Origin: Scylla paramamosain
Taxonomy: Eukaryota; Arthropoda; Malacostraca; Decapoda; Portunidae
Length of the DNA: 64,000 nucleotides
Assembly: GCF_035594125.1 (NCBI RefSeq)
Contig: NC_087161.1
Location: 52,501 to 116,500 of the forward strand
Reading direction: 5' to 3'
The position numbers were made by a program, and so were the translations under genes. Below the pieces are notes generated by a model. The model saw only the letters and a program-made list of their open reading frames with translations, searched no databases and was not told the origin of the DNA. This document shows, piece after piece, positions 26,806 to 60,132 of this stretch. Position 1 is the stretch's first letter. The number at the start of each line of letters is the position of its first letter.

Positions 26806-28456
26806 CAAATGGTTTATGCTGGGTGTGTAATATGTGTAAAATTGCATGTAGTTGTATTAAGACGTCGTCAAACGGGATATGCAACCACTATTTTTTCACA
26901 AATATCGCAAGTTTTTGAGATTTAGCTTCCATTTCTAAAATCTCCCGTGTGACGTCGCCTTTATGGGCTACACTTCCTAAATGCTTGTTTTCAGTTAAAA
27001 TTAACTAAATACCCTTTGTTCTGTTTATGTGAGTTACCATAGGGCTAATAAAATTTCATTATTATCAACATATTTTTCCTCAGAAATTTTCCTTATGGGT
27101 TACAGATTTCTACAGATATTTTGTCAGATTTGGTCAGATTATGCATAATTCAGTCTGGCAACACTGCCAAGGCATCCAGTCTCCCAGCAAGTGCCAAGAG
27201 GCATTCATTCAATGCTCCGCTGACACCAATTTGCCCAAAGGTATGCATTATATGTGGAAAGTACATTACGTACGGTGTAGAGGTGGTTGTCTAGTGATAT
27301 AAATGGTAAGGTGGTGGTGCTGGTGATTGTGATGGTGCCACAGTATTATTACCGTATGTCAGTATATTGAGGCTTGATATCACTTTTATTAATGTGCCAG
27401 TATTTCATTACCTACCTTATGAAACAACACTAGCTCTTCATATATTCTTTTCTACAAACCTTTAACAATAATTGAAATGTTTTTTTTAAATTGAATTCAA
27501 TGCCTTTTTTTTTTATTGATGAAAACAGGAAATAATTATGGCTACCACTGGCTAGACACGCATACCTTGCCTTGAATTTAGGTATGGTTAGCTTAGGTTT
27601 GATATGGTTGGGTGTAGTTACGTTAGGTTAGTTTTGGGTATGGTTAGGTTAGGTTACAGCAAGTACAGTTAGGTTAGTTTGGGTGTGGTTAGGTTTGGAT
27701 GTGGTTAAGTTAGTTTAGGTATGGTTAGGTTACAGCAGGTATGGTTAGGTTAGTTTTGGTGTGGTCAAGTTAGTTTAGGTATGGTTAAGTTACAGCAGGT
27801 ATGGTTAGTTTAGGTATGCTCCACAGGTATGTAGAGAGATAGATAAATGGTTAGATAAAACAAAGTTAAATAGACTGAGAGATAGAGAGATAGATGGTTA
27901 GATTAGGTAAATAGATAGACATTGAGAGATAAGCAGAGATAGGCCTAGTTAGGTTAGGTCCAGCAGATACTTAGATCAATGGGTAGACTGAGAGATTAAT
28001 AGATAGACAAAATAACAGAATAGATAAATAAGCGAGAGGCCTACAAAACTATCACTAATATTATGAAAAACCTCTTCAACACCCTAACAATTAAAAAATA
28101 AATCATTAAAAATACCAGAAAGGAAGAGTATTCAACAAACAAATTCTTCTATGTGTATCTAAACTTAGTAAAAAATCCACAGAACAATTGCATTAGTAAA
28201 CACAAGTGTTAGGTAGTATCTCATTTGAAGCTGGCGTTAATCAAGCTTGAGCCCACCATTCCTTCTTCTGCCCTGATTACTGAACCAAAGGATTTTGCTG
28301 ATGCTTCCTCGTAGAGATACTCTTTAATCATTATCTTCTCATCTCATTTACTCCCTCATTCCTATTGGTTTAAATATCTTGCGTCTGAAGCACTAAGCTG
28401 ATTATGTGGCACACTGAGATTGTTATAGTTATTTTTTTATGTTAGGTGAATACCCT
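26806..28456. other. Intergenic, mostly unique sequence
   Basis: No gene recognised. 27590-27830 holds degenerate GGTTAGGTTAG/GGTATGGTTAG repeats resembling decayed TTAGG-type sequence. 27830-28030 is rich in GATA/AGAT motifs. The rest is AT-rich. Confidence 0.5.
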
Positions 28457-28600
28457 CTCCATTAGGGGCTGATAGCACTAAGAGCGTGAATGATGTGTGT
28501 ATGAGTGGATGGTGCTCTGTCTGGGCCACCCTGTGTGGGATTGCCAACCTGGTGGACAGATGGACAGGTGGACAGGTGGACAGATAGATACATAGAAACT
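28457..28600 (+). repeat. Dispersed microsatellite-capped element, copy
   Basis: Shares ggggctga...ctaagag...gtgaatgat, then gtctgggccacc and tgtgggattgccaacctgg, with copies near 44940-45070 and, in part, 31966-32000 and 51200-51325. Copies are usually bordered by a GT tract on one side and ATAG repeats on the other. Confidence 0.6.
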
Positions 28601-28977
28601 CCCTTGCTGTACCCATTAAATGTAGAATAAATAGATAAACTTTTATTTACTTTCTCCTCTTTCCTGCTCTCATTCTTGCCTTCATTGTTTCCATTATAAC
28701 CTACTCCATTAATTAATAGCTTTCTCCCCCTCTCTGTTACATCTTCAAAGTGTTTCATCATTCCTTTCATTGATATTATTTTTCTCATCTTATTCAGTAT
28801 CAGAGGCTTCACTGTATTGTATTACTTGTGCAGTCCTGTAACAGTTTTTTTTTTTTTTTTTTCCTCTGTATGGCAAGTGTACATGTATTCTTTCCTGCCA
28901 AATTAGGGGAGGCATTTGTTCCCCCTGATAGGAAGCACCACACCCTACCCATGACATATTGGGGCAATTTGGACACT

Positions 28978-28979
<2 letters not shown>

Positions 28980-29054
<75 letters not shown>

Positions 29055-29067
29055 ATATATATATATA
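28980..29067. repeat. (AT)n microsatellite
   Basis: Almost uninterrupted AT dinucleotide, self-complementary and able to extrude as a cruciform. A (CA)n tract begins about 40 bp downstream. Confidence 0.97.
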
Positions 29068-29107
29068 GCAGGTCAGCAGTTCTACACAAGATGACCCAGA
29101 CAAAACA

Positions 29108-29192
<85 letters not shown>

Positions 29193-29286
29193 GAGACTGA
29201 AGAGGGACATTGCTACATAGAAATATCATGTTTAGCCAATATTTTATTAAAAATAAAATACATATTACAATTTACATTAACATACA

Positions 29287-29373
<87 letters not shown>

Positions 29374-29467
29374 GAGACTGAAGAGGGACATTACTACATA
29401 GAAATATCATGTTTAGCCAATATTTTATAAAAAATAAAATACATATTACAATTTACATTAACATACA

Positions 29468-29564
<97 letters not shown>

Positions 29565-29658
29565 GAGACTGAAGAGGGACATTACTACATAGAAATATCA
29601 TGTTTAGCCAATATTTTATAAAAAATAAAATACATATTACAATTTACATTAACATACA

Positions 29659-29738
<80 letters not shown>
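29108..29738 (+). repeat. CA tracts with a ~100-bp repeated spacer
   Basis: Four CA tracts alternate with three near-identical ~100-bp spacers that begin gggagactgaagagggaca (29191, 29372, 29562). The period is ~181-190 bp. This is a smaller analogue of the CT-array design. Confidence 0.93.
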
Positions 29739-29741
<3 letters not shown>

Positions 29742-29949
29742 GATAAAATATGAGTTAGGTTTACTTAGCAGAAGAAAATAAGCACGCAGAAATATAATTT
29801 TCAGTTTCCTACCACACCAAGAGACTTTTCCTTTCTTAACACAGTGAATGGAGGTGCAATGAAGTGAGACCATTGACAGAACACACATGAATAAGTTAGG
29901 GCTAAAAGGAGCTGAAAAGACATAGATGAATGATATTGAATAACACATG

Positions 29950-29951
<2 letters not shown>

Positions 29952-30016
<65 letters not shown>
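29952..30016 (+). repeat. (CA)n microsatellite
   Basis: Uninterrupted CA dinucleotide. The flanking 29740-29950 is unique with nothing recognised. Confidence 0.95.
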
Positions 30017-30018
<2 letters not shown>

Positions 30019-30056
30019 CTCACTAAATTAAATAGAAAAGCTTCATAAACATAATT

Positions 30057-30213
30057 TGACCTTCAATGACCTTTCATTCTGGATCTGCTGAATTCAAAAC
30101 AGCAATACATCTGACCTTGAATGACCTTGTGTCCTGGGTCTTGCTGAGGTCAACATATACCAACATTCCTCACTAAATAACCAAATTTCATGCAACTTGA
30201 CCTTAAATGACCT
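30057..30213 (+). promoter_or_regulatory. Three DR4-type AGGTCA direct repeats
   Basis: TGACCT-4 nt-TGACCT occurs at 30057-30072 (spacer TCAA), 30112-30127 (TGAA) and 30198-30213 (TAAA). On the minus strand each is AGGTCA-N4-AGGTCA, a DR4 half-site pair of the kind nuclear receptors bind. Further AGGTCA half-sites lie near 30147 and 30232. The cluster is ~600 bp 3-prime of the peroxidase stop codon. It could instead be a small interspersed repeat. Function is inference. Confidence 0.45.
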
Positions 30214-30268
30214 GTATTCTGGGCCATACTAAGGTCATTTTGCAAGATTTGAATGAATATACCTTTTC

Positions 30269-30269
<1 letters not shown>

Positions 30270-30308
<39 letters not shown>

Positions 30309-30314
30309 CCATCA

Positions 30315-30373
<59 letters not shown>
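30270..30373. repeat. (GT)n-(CA)n inverted microsatellite pair
   Basis: A GT tract (30270-30306) and a CA tract (about 30318-30373) are separated by ~11 nt, so the two tracts can pair as one long hairpin. Confidence 0.9.
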
Positions 30374-30378
<5 letters not shown>

Positions 30379-30669
30379 AGATGCATAGATACATACATAC
30401 ATACAAACAGCAGTAGCAGCATTATGAAAACAACTTAATTTTCTTTTTTTTTTTTTTTTTCTGTAAGATGTTATAGTCTTCCACAAACCCAAGGAGGAGG
30501 AGCAGGAGGAACATACATACATACATACAAGGGAGAAACAAACACAAAAATTTACAGCATTACTCCAGAGAGACATTGCTAAATACAACCACTCAACCCC
30601 AAATTTACTGTCATAATATACCATATATCTGCTGAACAAAAACAAAACTTGCCTCTTACACAGACAGAC

Positions 30670-30732
<63 letters not shown>

Positions 30733-30809
30733 ATCCCCACCCCTAACATACTTCACAAGATAGGGACATTGCAAAATATTCTCTAACCATTTCTTGTGAC
30801 GTCAGCTCT

Positions 30810-37441
<6,632 letters not shown>

Positions 37442-37915
37442 CTGGAGAAGAAATGGAGCGAGATAATGCAATGACACAAAGGGAAACACAATTTTCAGGG
37501 TCAGTAATTATATTTAGGAAAATAAATAATTGGTTTAAACTTAATAAAAGGTAGAGGTTAAGAGGGGTCTGATGGTCTTGGAAAGTGGTATAGGGGACAT
37601 AATAAGAGTGATATAAGCAAAATTCTCCAGGTAGGGCAATAAATAATTGGTTTGTGCTTGATAAAGGCAGAATTAGATTAAAAGGAGGTCTAATCCATTT
37701 CTTCAAGTGATATGAGATGCAACAAGGGTGATATAAGCAAAATTCTCTGAGGCAGTAAACAGGGAAGGACAAGAAGTAAAAATGGATTCAAGCTTGAGGA
37801 TAGATTTAAGAAAGACAGGATAGAATGGAATAGACTCAGCAATCAGGTTGTTAGTACTGAGTCATTGGGGAGCTTTAGACAAATTTATGGATTGGGTGGA
37901 AATAAGGTAAGAGCA
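37442..37915 (+). pseudogene. Upstream flank with non-LTR RT C-terminal relic
   Basis: 37442-37770 has two diverged copies of a segment containing aataaataattggttt and gtgatataagcaaaattctc, with nothing else recognised. Around 37775-37900 the plus strand reads EWNRLSNQVVSTESLGS then FRQIYG. This matches the C-terminal end of CR1-like reverse-transcriptase ORFs and the better copy at 51.6 kb, with frame breaks. It is a dead fragment upstream of the peroxidase. Confidence 0.5.
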
Positions 37916-38283
37916 GAATAACACACACAGCAAAGGTTAAGGTAATATCATAAAGGATAACAATTTTATTGGGGCTTCCACTCATTCACCCTGCTCTTAT
38001 AGACAAAGAATAACACACACAGCAAAGGATAAGGTAATATCATAAAGGATAACAATTTATTGGGGCTTCCACTCATTCACCCTGCTCTTATAGACAAAGA
38101 ATAACACACACAGCAAAGGATAAGGTAATATCATAAAGGATAATAATTTATTGGGGCTTCCACTCATTCACCCTGCTCTTATAGACGAAGAATAACACAC
38201 ACAGCAAAGGATAAGGTAATATCATAAAGGATAATAATTTATTGGGGCTTCCACTCATTCACCCTGCTCTTATAGACAAGGTG
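37916..38283 (+). repeat. 91-bp minisatellite, four copies
   Basis: Monomers begin gaataacacacacagcaaagg at 37916, 38008, 38099 and 38190, and each contains attggggcttccactcattc. Copies are nearly identical. No coding signal. Confidence 0.92.
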
Positions 38284-39420
38284 GCATCAAAAGCATTTCT
38301 CTCTCTCGTAGCATAAAAGTCATAATGTAGTGAAGACTGTCATTCATCGTGTCATATTTCACAAGAGTTACTGGGTATCTTATCTCTTTTTTGGATATCT
38401 GTTACCATCTAACGAAATACTAAAATAGTTAAGAGTATTTTTACATGTCTGTCTAGGTAATAACCTAGACAATGAGACAATAGTGAAGATTGTAAACATG
38501 GTATGCTTTTCATACCATCTAAATTTTCGGGGAAAAACACTTATTTTGCTCCTTAATTGATAAAACTCAAGGTTAGTGAGACTTTTCCTCTTCTAGTATA
38601 TTTCTACAAAATATGAATGCACAAAATCCCCTAAACATTATTTGTTTTCATAAGTTAGAAATAAAATCTGCATATTGAGATGGTCTTTTGGCGGCGCCAA
38701 AACAGTTTAAGCACGAATCTGTGACTGAGGTGAGTTCCAGCCGCTGTTGTGCTTATTTTACCTGTCCCACGAACACAACAGCTGCCTGGCCAACATTCAG
38801 CGACTCAGAGACACATTACCAAGTAAGCAAGTGGACATTGCCGCCCTGACAAGCTTTTTAAAGTGTAAAGACGTACTGGGTATGACAAGCCGCAGCTGAG
38901 TGTTTTGGCATAACAACACAGCGGCGTCCTGGTTCCCTGTAGCTCCCTGGCTCCCTCCCCGTGCACAGTTTGCTCTCTCTCTCACCAAGAAAACAACAAA
39001 ATTTGCTCTGCGGAGACGAGGTTAATGTGTGTTCAGGAACATCTGGTGCATTACGCTGTATAAAAGTGAGCGAGCTGGCTGTACCAAGGCGACTGTATTT
39101 TGCTCCATAAAACCATGTTCAATGAACTAAGTAAACATCAACAGATAACATTAAATCAACACCATAATTACACTGGAAGGAATACAAGGACGACAATTCA
39201 ACAGCGCATCATATACGTTGTGTTTGCAGATGACTGCTGCGAGGGGAGGCTTGGCTAGCTGACTAACTGAAATAAGCCTCAAGATCAATGCAAACCGCAA
39301 GACCTTACACCATATATAATACAATGAAGGATATTATTGTTACTACTGTTCATCCAAGCCAGCATCACCACCACCACCACCACCACCACCACTTCAAGCT
39401 TCGTTAAAGGTAAAACATTC
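38284..39420 (+). promoter_or_regulatory. Unique sequence with possible promoter motifs
   Basis: No exon recognised. 38686-38702 is a perfect palindrome (TTTTGGCG-G-CGCCAAAA) resembling E2F/DP sites. TATAAAAG at 39059-39066 matches a TATA box in plus orientation. A donor-like AAAG|GTAAAAC lies near 39409. Any of these could serve an unseen DNAJC2 first exon, but no transcript evidence is available. Confidence 0.25.
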
Positions 39421-39454
39421 TAATTATTATTATTTGTTGTTATTTTTATTGCTA

Positions 39455-39510
<56 letters not shown>

Positions 39511-39572
39511 TTATTATTATTACCATTGTTTAAAAAAATGCCATGTATCATCTGGTTAAGAGATTTAAAGAG

Positions 39573-39647
<75 letters not shown>

Positions 39648-39723
39648 GTTACATCAGAGACAGACAGACAGACAGACGGACGGACAGACAGATAAATAGA
39701 TAGCTAGGTGAGTCACACTAACT

Positions 39724-39788
<65 letters not shown>
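39421..39788 (+). repeat. (TTA)n and (GA)n microsatellites
   Basis: TTA-rich triplets about 39421-39515; GA tracts about 39577-39643 and 39725-39788, with CAGA/GATA motifs between them. Confidence 0.95.
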
Positions 39789-39789
<1 letters not shown>

Positions 39790-39890
39790 CCTTGAGGTGA
39801 GTAAGAAATAGAGATAATGTTTGTGGCTGGAGGGAAAATTTTAGTGCAACTTTGAAGGGAATAACAGTTTGCTGGAGGAAAGACTGGTCA

Positions 39891-40743
<853 letters not shown>

Positions 40744-40789
40744 CTGGAGCTTAACAATATACGTAATACACAACATATTTTATAATCAC

Positions 40790-41077
40790 AGTGGAGGAGG
40801 AGGGGAAGGAGGAGGAGGAGGAGGAGGAGGAGGAGGTAGGGAAGAGTAGGGAAGGAATGTTAGAGTAAAAGTGAATAAAATCCCCGTTAGTTCTCAGAGG
40901 AGGAGGAGGAGGAGGAGGAGGAGGAGGAGGAGGAGGTAGGGAAGAGTAGGGAAGGAATGTGAGAGTAAAAATGAATAAAATCCCCGTTAGTTCTCAGAGG
41001 AGGAGGAGGAGGAGGAGGAGGAGGAAAACAATACGAAGACACATTAACTTGATATCTCTGGTTGGCATGAAATTACT

Positions 41078-41109
<32 letters not shown>

Positions 41110-41465
41110 GGGAGAGGAGGAGGAGGAGGATTTGATGTTGAAAGTGAATGTGAGGTATGAGAAGAGGAGGAGGAGAAGAAGAAGAAGAAGAAGAAGAAGA
41201 AGAAGAAGAAGAAGAGGAAGGAGAAGAAAAGATGATGATTATGAAGAGGAGGAGGAGGAGGAGAATATGGACTACACAAAGGAAGAAGACAAGGAAGAGG
41301 AGGAGGAGGAGGAGGAGGAGGAGGAATAACAATGAAGAAGAGGAATAGAGAAGGAGGAATAGAAGAGGAGGAGGAGGAGGAGAAAAAGGAGGAGAATATA
41401 GACTATGATACGAAAGAAGAAGAGGAGGAGGAAGAGGAGGAGGTGGTGGTGGTGGTAGTGGTGGT
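40790..41465 (+). repeat. GGA/GAA triplet-rich region
   Basis: Polypurine triplets on the plus strand, with a ~101-bp segment (ggtagggaagagtagggaag...ccccgttagttctcag) duplicated at about 40835 and 40936. Glu- and Arg-rich open frames here are compositional and not called as genes. Confidence 0.93.
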
Positions 41466-41506
41466 GAAAGGGTTTGTCTTCAAGGCCGTGTGTCGGACAT
41501 GGCTAG

Positions 41507-41542
<36 letters not shown>

Positions 41543-41594
41543 TCATTATTTCCCCTTCCTGTATTCAATTATATTCATCAATGTGTGGAGAAAG

Positions 41595-41631
41595 GGGGGT
41601 CCAGGGGGGGCTGTGCCTCCCCTGGACCCCC
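41595..41631. repeat. Perfect GC-rich hairpin
   Basis: Arms 41595-41607 and 41619-41631 are perfect 13-bp complements around an 11-nt loop. It sits beside a short TAACC run; no role is assigned. Confidence 0.75.
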
Positions 41632-41934
41632 TAAGGTTACTAACCTAACCTAACTTATATCCTTGGGATGATTGTGGACTTAGTTTCTGGAGGCAGCGCG
41701 CTATTAATTTTAATTACTAATGGCCTTACAAAAGCCCTCCCCACATTGAAAACATCACGCAGACATGTTCTATAGTAAGTACTCTATCACGTTGCAATGT
41801 GTTTTTAATGAATAGAGAGGAGGTCCAACCCTGCAGTTTTACCGAACAGATTAAGGGGGGGCGACAGGGGTGGTACCTCCTGGGCACATAGTACATTCTG
41901 TGGCTTTGAAATCATAGTAAGTGTTTGTTGGGGG

Positions 41935-42276
41935 AATATGGACCTAAACCTCTTCTGAAGTAACCTTAGCCTTTTCTGAAGTTAATACGTACATGTCAGG
42001 TAGAATTAAGGTTGTAGCATATCTTGCAATATATATCAACTTACAGAAACTTGTTTAAGCAAAAAAAAAGGTAAAAGGTTAATGAACTGATGCATCCCCA
42101 TGCTACACACTCCTCGTCTGAGTTGTCGAGAGTCATTGCTGGCTGGCTGCGAGAGGTGTGTGGGGCAGGGCAGGGTTAGCCATTACAGGAATCACAATAC
42201 TTAGTTATTTGAAGGTCTTGCTAACCTAGCCTAACCCTGACGTAACCTAAACTAACCTAACCCTAACCCTAATCCT

Positions 42277-42317
<41 letters not shown>

Positions 42318-42476
42318 CATAATTAAGTAATAACTTCAAATAACTCTAAGTATTCTGATTCCCTTAATGGCTAACCTCACCCCTGCCCTGCACAGCTCCA
42401 TCAGCCAGCCAACAGTGACCCTCAAGCACTTGGAAGGGGAGGGTGTAGCATGGGAATGCATCAGTTCATTAACCTT

Positions 42477-42523
<47 letters not shown>

Positions 42524-42640
42524 GTTTCCAGAAGTTGATATATATTGCATGATATTCTACAACCTTAATTCTATCTGACATGTACGTATTAACCCTAGAA
42601 GAGGCTAAGGTTATCTCCATATTATCCTTTTCTTTCCCTC
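41935..42640. mobile_element. Second fold-back (large inverted-repeat) element
   Basis: Arms of about 41935-42214 and 42332-42640 are imperfect inverted copies. Paired segments include cttagccttttctgaag, ttaatacgtacatgtcag, aaggttaatgaactgatgca and tagttatttgaag. The ~115-bp centre has CCTAA-type repeats and a long T run; another long T run interrupts the right arm (42477-42518). No transposase is present. It resembles the 9.2-10.0 kb element in layout but not in sequence. Confidence 0.75.
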
Positions 42641-43603
42641 AGGCTTTATTTTTAGTTAATTGCTTTGAAAAGAGATATCATAGAAACTTAGTTAATATAT
42701 CTACATTTTATATCTATAGAATTTTAAGTTTTTCATTTTGTCCGAAAATACAATTTTTTTTCAACCGTTAAATTTTCTCCACCTTCCTTTTCCTGTTTTC
42801 TTTTTACATTTTTAAGGTAGGGGAGTGCAGGCCAAAATAAACCAAAGTTGGGAAGCCTGAAAAGTTTAAGGAGTAAAAACACTGTTTTGCGCAGAAATCC
42901 TTAAAAATAGTCAACAAACAGAGAATATCCCATCCCCCCCATATTCCCCACTACACTATTCTAACTGTGAGATTACTAACCTTGCTAATTGGGAGGCTCC
43001 ATCACCCAGATCTCCCATTATGCTATTCTTACCAGTAAATTGCAGTTTAACACCACAAATCCTATCTTTTTTCTGTCCCTAACAAGCTTGGAGACATGGT
43101 GGGAAAATGGAGGTTTTAGGGTGGAAGAAGCTAAATTATGCCAAATTTTGACATTCGGTTGGAAAGTCTAAGGATGAGGTGCCATATATTGAAAAATGGG
43201 AACTTTCTAGCTTAACCTAACTTTACCCAACCTAACTGAAAGGCGAGTCCCTGTCCCCCCTTTAAAGACACTAATCCAGCTTAAACCAGTGCATCTTTCT
43301 CCAGTGGATGCCCCCATTAAGAACACTAACTTAACTTAACCAGGGGGCTTTTGTATGTAGATGAGAATTTCTCAGATGATGTTTTGGTGTATAGTCTCTG
43401 CAACAACATCTCTTTATCTTTCATGGTCTGTCTCTTTGTGTGTGTGGTGTACTTTTTAGAGATGACCTTCTAGTTGTTCTTCTCTTATGGTATTTTTCTT
43501 TTCTGTCTCTTTCTGTACAATATGTCCTTTATTTTCCTCAGCATCCTGAATGGTATTCTTGGTAATATCTGTTTTATTTTCTCTCTACCTCTCCCTTCCA
43601 CAG
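42641..43603. other. Unique sequence 5-prime of the first visible DNAJC2 exon
   Basis: Probably part of the first DNAJC2 intron. No exon encoding the expected short N-terminus was recognised. The open frame beginning 43474 is intronic readthrough into the exon at 43604. Confidence 0.5.
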
Positions 43604-57636
<14,033 letters not shown>

Positions 57637-57688
57637 GTAGTGAGGAGAGACAGGTACCAGCAGGAGCAGTAGTGGTAACAACAGCAGG

Positions 57689-57839
57689 ATGGGGAGCTTC
57701 AGCAAGATCCTGCCATACTCCTGCTATGAGCTCGGCCACTGCTGGAAACACTCGTGCTCCTCAGCCTCCTTTGAAATCTGTATCATTGGGTTCATTGAAA
57801 GCATCAAAATCTATGGTGTGGTGTACTTGGTATGTGACC

Positions 57840-57871
<32 letters not shown>

Positions 57872-60132
57872 AGAGGGATACTATCCTCATTGTGTCTAGT
57901 AAACTGTTCTGGCAACTGCACTGGCTTCCTAAGCTTGATGGAAGTTTAGAATATAATTTAAAAAGGTAACACTTGGCAGTAAAGGGGTGATTGCGATAAA
58001 ATATTGCATTGCATCTACTGTAATTTTATTTTGGCTCATTAGAATTATCTACAGTTACTGAAAATGTGTGTGATGGTGTCATTAGGTGACAAAATGTTAA
58101 AGATTACTGTTACTATATTGGTAAAAAGAGGTGAAAATGGATTATAGCTATGCATAGAACTTTTCATATCAATTACCTTATGCCATGATAGATCTGGTGT
58201 AAGTAGAGTGTGAGGTGAAGGGGAATATGATTTTGCTTTCTGGCTTCAAAAGTGGAAGGAAGACTTTGATCAGGAGTTAATAATTTTACTTGCTTGCTTT
58301 CTTTATTTCTCCTTTTCTTTCCTTTTTCTTTTGAATTGGGAATGACACTTTGTATTTTGAGGTTTATCTTTGTAATATTAATGACTTGCATTTGTTTGCA
58401 TGCAGCTAACCAGTCTTGTGAATGCTCGGAAAATAAGTATGAAGTATGGAAAAAAGCTCTTGAAGAACTACTTAACAACATCAGTTTGTTTCCTGACAGT
58501 CAATGCTTTTGGGTACATTGGCTCCTACTGTGTTGTCAGGTGAGCATGCCAGATGTGGCCTTTCCCATGCACATGTTGGGGCAGTTTGGAAGTAGTAAGT
58601 GTAATATACATGCTATTATACTGAGTGTGTCATGCTTGCTTTTACTCTGGGAAATTTATATGAAACCATGGAGTTGCATAACATAGTAATCTTTTTCTGT
58701 TTATCTACTTATTTGTTTATTTATTTTTTATGTTTTTGTGCATGGATAGTCAATTAATTAAGATATAGTATAGTTTATGTGAATGAATACACATTTAAGT
58801 AGTCAGTGGTCATAGTGTGTTGTGATCAGCTCCCACAATTCTTGTTACTACACAAACCAAGTATAGTGCATGAGTTCTTGTTGATTAGTTTGGAGAGAGG
58901 AGGTGACCATAGGATATTGATGAAGGACAGCCATTGAAGCACTTCATCATTAGCATATAAAATGACAAAAAAATTAGTATTTTCCAGTTGGAACAAGATA
59001 AAATACTGTAAAATTAGTATTTTCCTGTTGGAACAAGATAAAATACTGTAAAATAGAAAATACTGTATTTGACAGTTTATAAGACATATGGGGTTATAAG
59101 ATGCATCTCAGTTTGGGCAGGCATTGAAAAAAAAAAAAAGATAAATAAATGGGTTTAAGCTCTGTATATGAAGTGAAGGATTTAACCTGACATTTGATGC
59201 CCTCTCATATGTATTCAGATCCTTATTAGATTCCAATATTTTTCCTTGGGAAATTTTATAATTTTGTAACTTATACGCCATTGTGTACACGTTGTTTCTG
59301 TGACCCCATTATGTTGGGGAAATGAAATCTGGAAATTTTAAACACTATTGCATAAACTGTATTGCATGATTATTGTGCAGACCATCACCATGAGTCACCC
59401 TACTTTGTGACTCTCTTTTCACTTATAAAATCTTTTGTTATGTTAGGTTTTCTGAAAAAAATATAGTTTCTCATTAGCTTCAAGTTTTGTTGAACACACA
59501 TGCGAGATAAAAATGTTAAAAGATAGGCATAATTTCTGTTGTATGAAGGTGTATCTTACCTAAGGAACGCAGTGAACCTTGCATGTGTTGCCAGGTTTGA
59601 TGTTTAACTAATGGTGAATTTGTTTTGGTACAAACAACGTAAGCATAGTCACTTAATTTCTTTCTGACTGGTGTTATTTTATGTGAATTACCATTAAGTA
59701 TGATCTGTTATACATTGTTACCTTACAAAAAAAAGAGTTGTTTTTGAGATTTAGAAATGATCATCACTTTGTTTACATGTGTGAAGATGTTTGTGGTTTG
59801 ATTTAAGGGCCACTGTTGCCATAGACTTACTACTAGCCACTGCCCCAGAGCTGAACCTTGGCCTTATAAGACGCTGGCTAATTTTCTGAGACTTTTTTAA
59901 GGTGTGTCTTATAAGCTATCAAATACGGTAGCTGAAATTGAGTCACCTCTATGAAATGTCAAATTGTTTAATTGTTAATGATATGTTTGTTGTTTACTCC
60001 CACAGACACATTCTGCAGCACTTCAACTTTTTCACAGTCTCCTTTGTGCCAGGGTTCATTGGCAGCCTCATGGCCATCCTAGTGGAACGGCCAGCACGAC
60101 GAACACTCCTGGGCATCTATGTTACCAATGTG
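57689..60132 (+). CDS. TMEM135: TMEM135 N-terminal exons (partial gene)
   Basis: Three coding exons join in phase: 57689-57829, 58406-58539 and 60006-60132 (134 codons). The ATG at 57689 follows a short 5-prime UTR with an acceptor near 57636. The N-terminus MGSFSKILPYSCYELGHCW matches the Cys-rich start of TMEM135 (Y-x-C-Y-E-x-G-H-x-W), followed by GFIESIKIYGVVYL. Exon 2 gives LTTSVCFLTVNAFGYIGSYC and exon 3 FVPGFIGSLMAILVERPARR. The family comprises multi-pass membrane proteins of mitochondria and peroxisomes linked to organelle dynamics. The remaining C-terminal exons are absent before the duplicated peroxidase sequence begins at 60311. Confidence 0.85.
58960..59060 (+). repeat. Tandem duplication of a ~38-bp segment
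   Basis: aaattagtattttccagttg then gaacaagataaaatactgta occurs twice head to tail, immediately left of the TIR element. Confidence 0.8.
59061..59930. mobile_element. Putative non-autonomous DNA transposon with TIRs
   Basis: The left end TACTGTATTTGACAGTTTAT then AAGACA is the imperfect inverted counterpart of the right end TGTCTTATAAG-CTATCAAATACGGTA. A second AAGACGC-type motif lies inside the right end. It is ~870 bp with no transposase frame, inside TMEM135 intron 2. Target-site duplications are not obvious. Confidence 0.5.

Noticed and set aside
28976..30406. Poly Cys-Val and Thr-His open frames
   Set aside because: Compositional products of GT/CA microsatellites.
41132..41634. Glu-rich and Arg-rich frames of 60-100 codons
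   Set aside because: They arise from GGA/GAA triplet repeats; there is no domain and both reading frames are equally open.
43474..43603. Hydrophobic N-terminal extension of DNAJC2 (frame opening MFFSYGIFLFC)
   Set aside because: It is intronic. A good acceptor (CTTCCACAG) precedes 43604 and the family has no signal or membrane segment.
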